Shown piece after piece: positions 5,346 through 5,468 of a stretch of DNA of 5,468 bases. This stretch comes from Candidatus Obscuribacterales bacterium (GTDB taxonomy: Bacteria > Cyanobacteriota > Vampirovibrionia > Obscuribacterales > Obscuribacteraceae): the NCBI GenBank assembly GCA_021732245.1, contig JAKFVJ010000346.1, positions 1-5,468 of the forward strand, written 5' to 3'. A program made the translations under genes and the position numbers. Numbering within the stretch: the first letter of the stretch is position 1; each line of letters begins with the position of its first letter. The notes beneath the pieces were generated by a model. That model did no database searches and was not told the origin of the DNA. It was given only the letters and a program-made list of their open reading frames with translations.

Positions 5346-5468
5346 ATGGCTCACAGAAAATACACGATAGATCAAATATTTACAATGCTCAAAGAGCATG
5401 ATGCAGGCGTAACCATTGCCGAAATTTGCCGCAAGTACGGCGTCGGCAATTCGACCTTTCACAAATGG
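5346..5468 (+). CDS. IS3-family transposase OrfA, N-terminal part (runs off window)
   Basis: Forty-one residues are visible before the window ends. They read as the helix-turn-helix domain of IS3-type OrfA (HTH_Tnp_1): R-K-Y-T-I-D-Q-I at 4-11, L-K-E-H-D-A-G-V at 15-22, and I-C-R-K-Y-G-V-G-N-S-T-F-H-K-W at 27-41. This matches the family pattern Q-I-x-x-I-L-K-E-x-x-A-G ... L-C-R-K-x-G-I-S-x-x-T-F-Y-x-W. The domain binds the IS ends. In complete elements OrfB, the DDE catalytic part, follows and is joined by programmed frameshift; it would lie downstream of this window. No frameshift or stop is seen in the visible part, so the element could be intact. Confidence 0.88.
   Translation, partial: MAHRKYTIDQIFTMLKEHDAGVTIAEICRKYGVGNSTFHKW

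Larger units (their letters stand above)
5328..5468 (+). mobile_element. Left end of an IS3-family insertion sequence (partial)
   Basis: The element is inferred from the orfA start at 5346. IS3-family ends usually begin with TG, and the sequence from 5328 (TGTCCTGGGAGGC) is a plausible left terminus, immediately next to the ATG of the minus-strand gene. Only 18 nt would then separate the end from orfA, which is short for the family, so the true boundary may lie further left. The right end and the target duplication are outside the window, so the boundary cannot be confirmed here. Confidence 0.5.

Noticed and set aside
5328..5462. N-terminal extension of the minus-strand gene by 45 codons
   Set aside because: This stretch is antisense to the IS3 orfA, whose conserved helix-turn-helix is clearly the real coding strand.

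Overview
The window is bacterial. Most of it is one plus-strand run of iron-sulfur cluster assembly (SUF) genes, followed by a nucleoside hydrolase, a small minus-strand gene and the left edge of an IS3-type insertion sequence. The SUF set is the SufS/SufU/SufT type with a zinc-binding SufU, as in Firmicutes, Actinobacteria, Chloroflexi, Deinococcus-Thermus and relatives, not the SufE type of enterobacteria. Base composition looks intermediate. The phylum cannot be fixed from this sequence. A non-proteobacterial lineage such as Chloroflexi or a non-photosynthetic cyanobacterial relative is only a weak guess.

Layout: 1-29 is the last codons of a gene whose tail fits SufB. 45-1424 is sufD, 1440-1757 a Rieske ferredoxin, 1754-2992 sufS, 2976-3449 sufU and 3594-3947 sufT (DUF59). 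Spacing is 15 nt or overlaps down to sufU, so this part reads as one operon. Between sufU and sufT lies a 144-nt gap with a long imperfect palindrome (3490-3575) of the dispersed GTCATTCTGAG...CTCAGGATGAC type, preceded by a degenerate partial copy (3457-3485). A nucleoside hydrolase of a variant subfamily (3969-4910) follows sufT by 21 nt.

From 4911 the character changes. An unrecognised minus-strand gene (4911-5327) abuts the hydrolase stop codon tail to tail with no spacer. Its 5' end lies exactly beside the start of a partial IS3-family orfA (5346-5468, running off the window), which suggests the insertion sequence landed at or in the 5' end of this gene.

Working model: SufS takes sulfur from cysteine, SufU accepts the persulfide and passes it to the SufB-SufD scaffold (with SufC, which must be encoded outside the window), the Rieske protein may supply electrons, and SufT helps in cluster maturation or delivery. 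The nucleoside hydrolase has no evident link to this pathway and may only share the transcript. I found no clearly undescribed system. The points most worth a second look are the palindrome inside the operon, the Rieske gene in a core SUF position, the variant hydrolase active-site motifs and the IS/gene junction.
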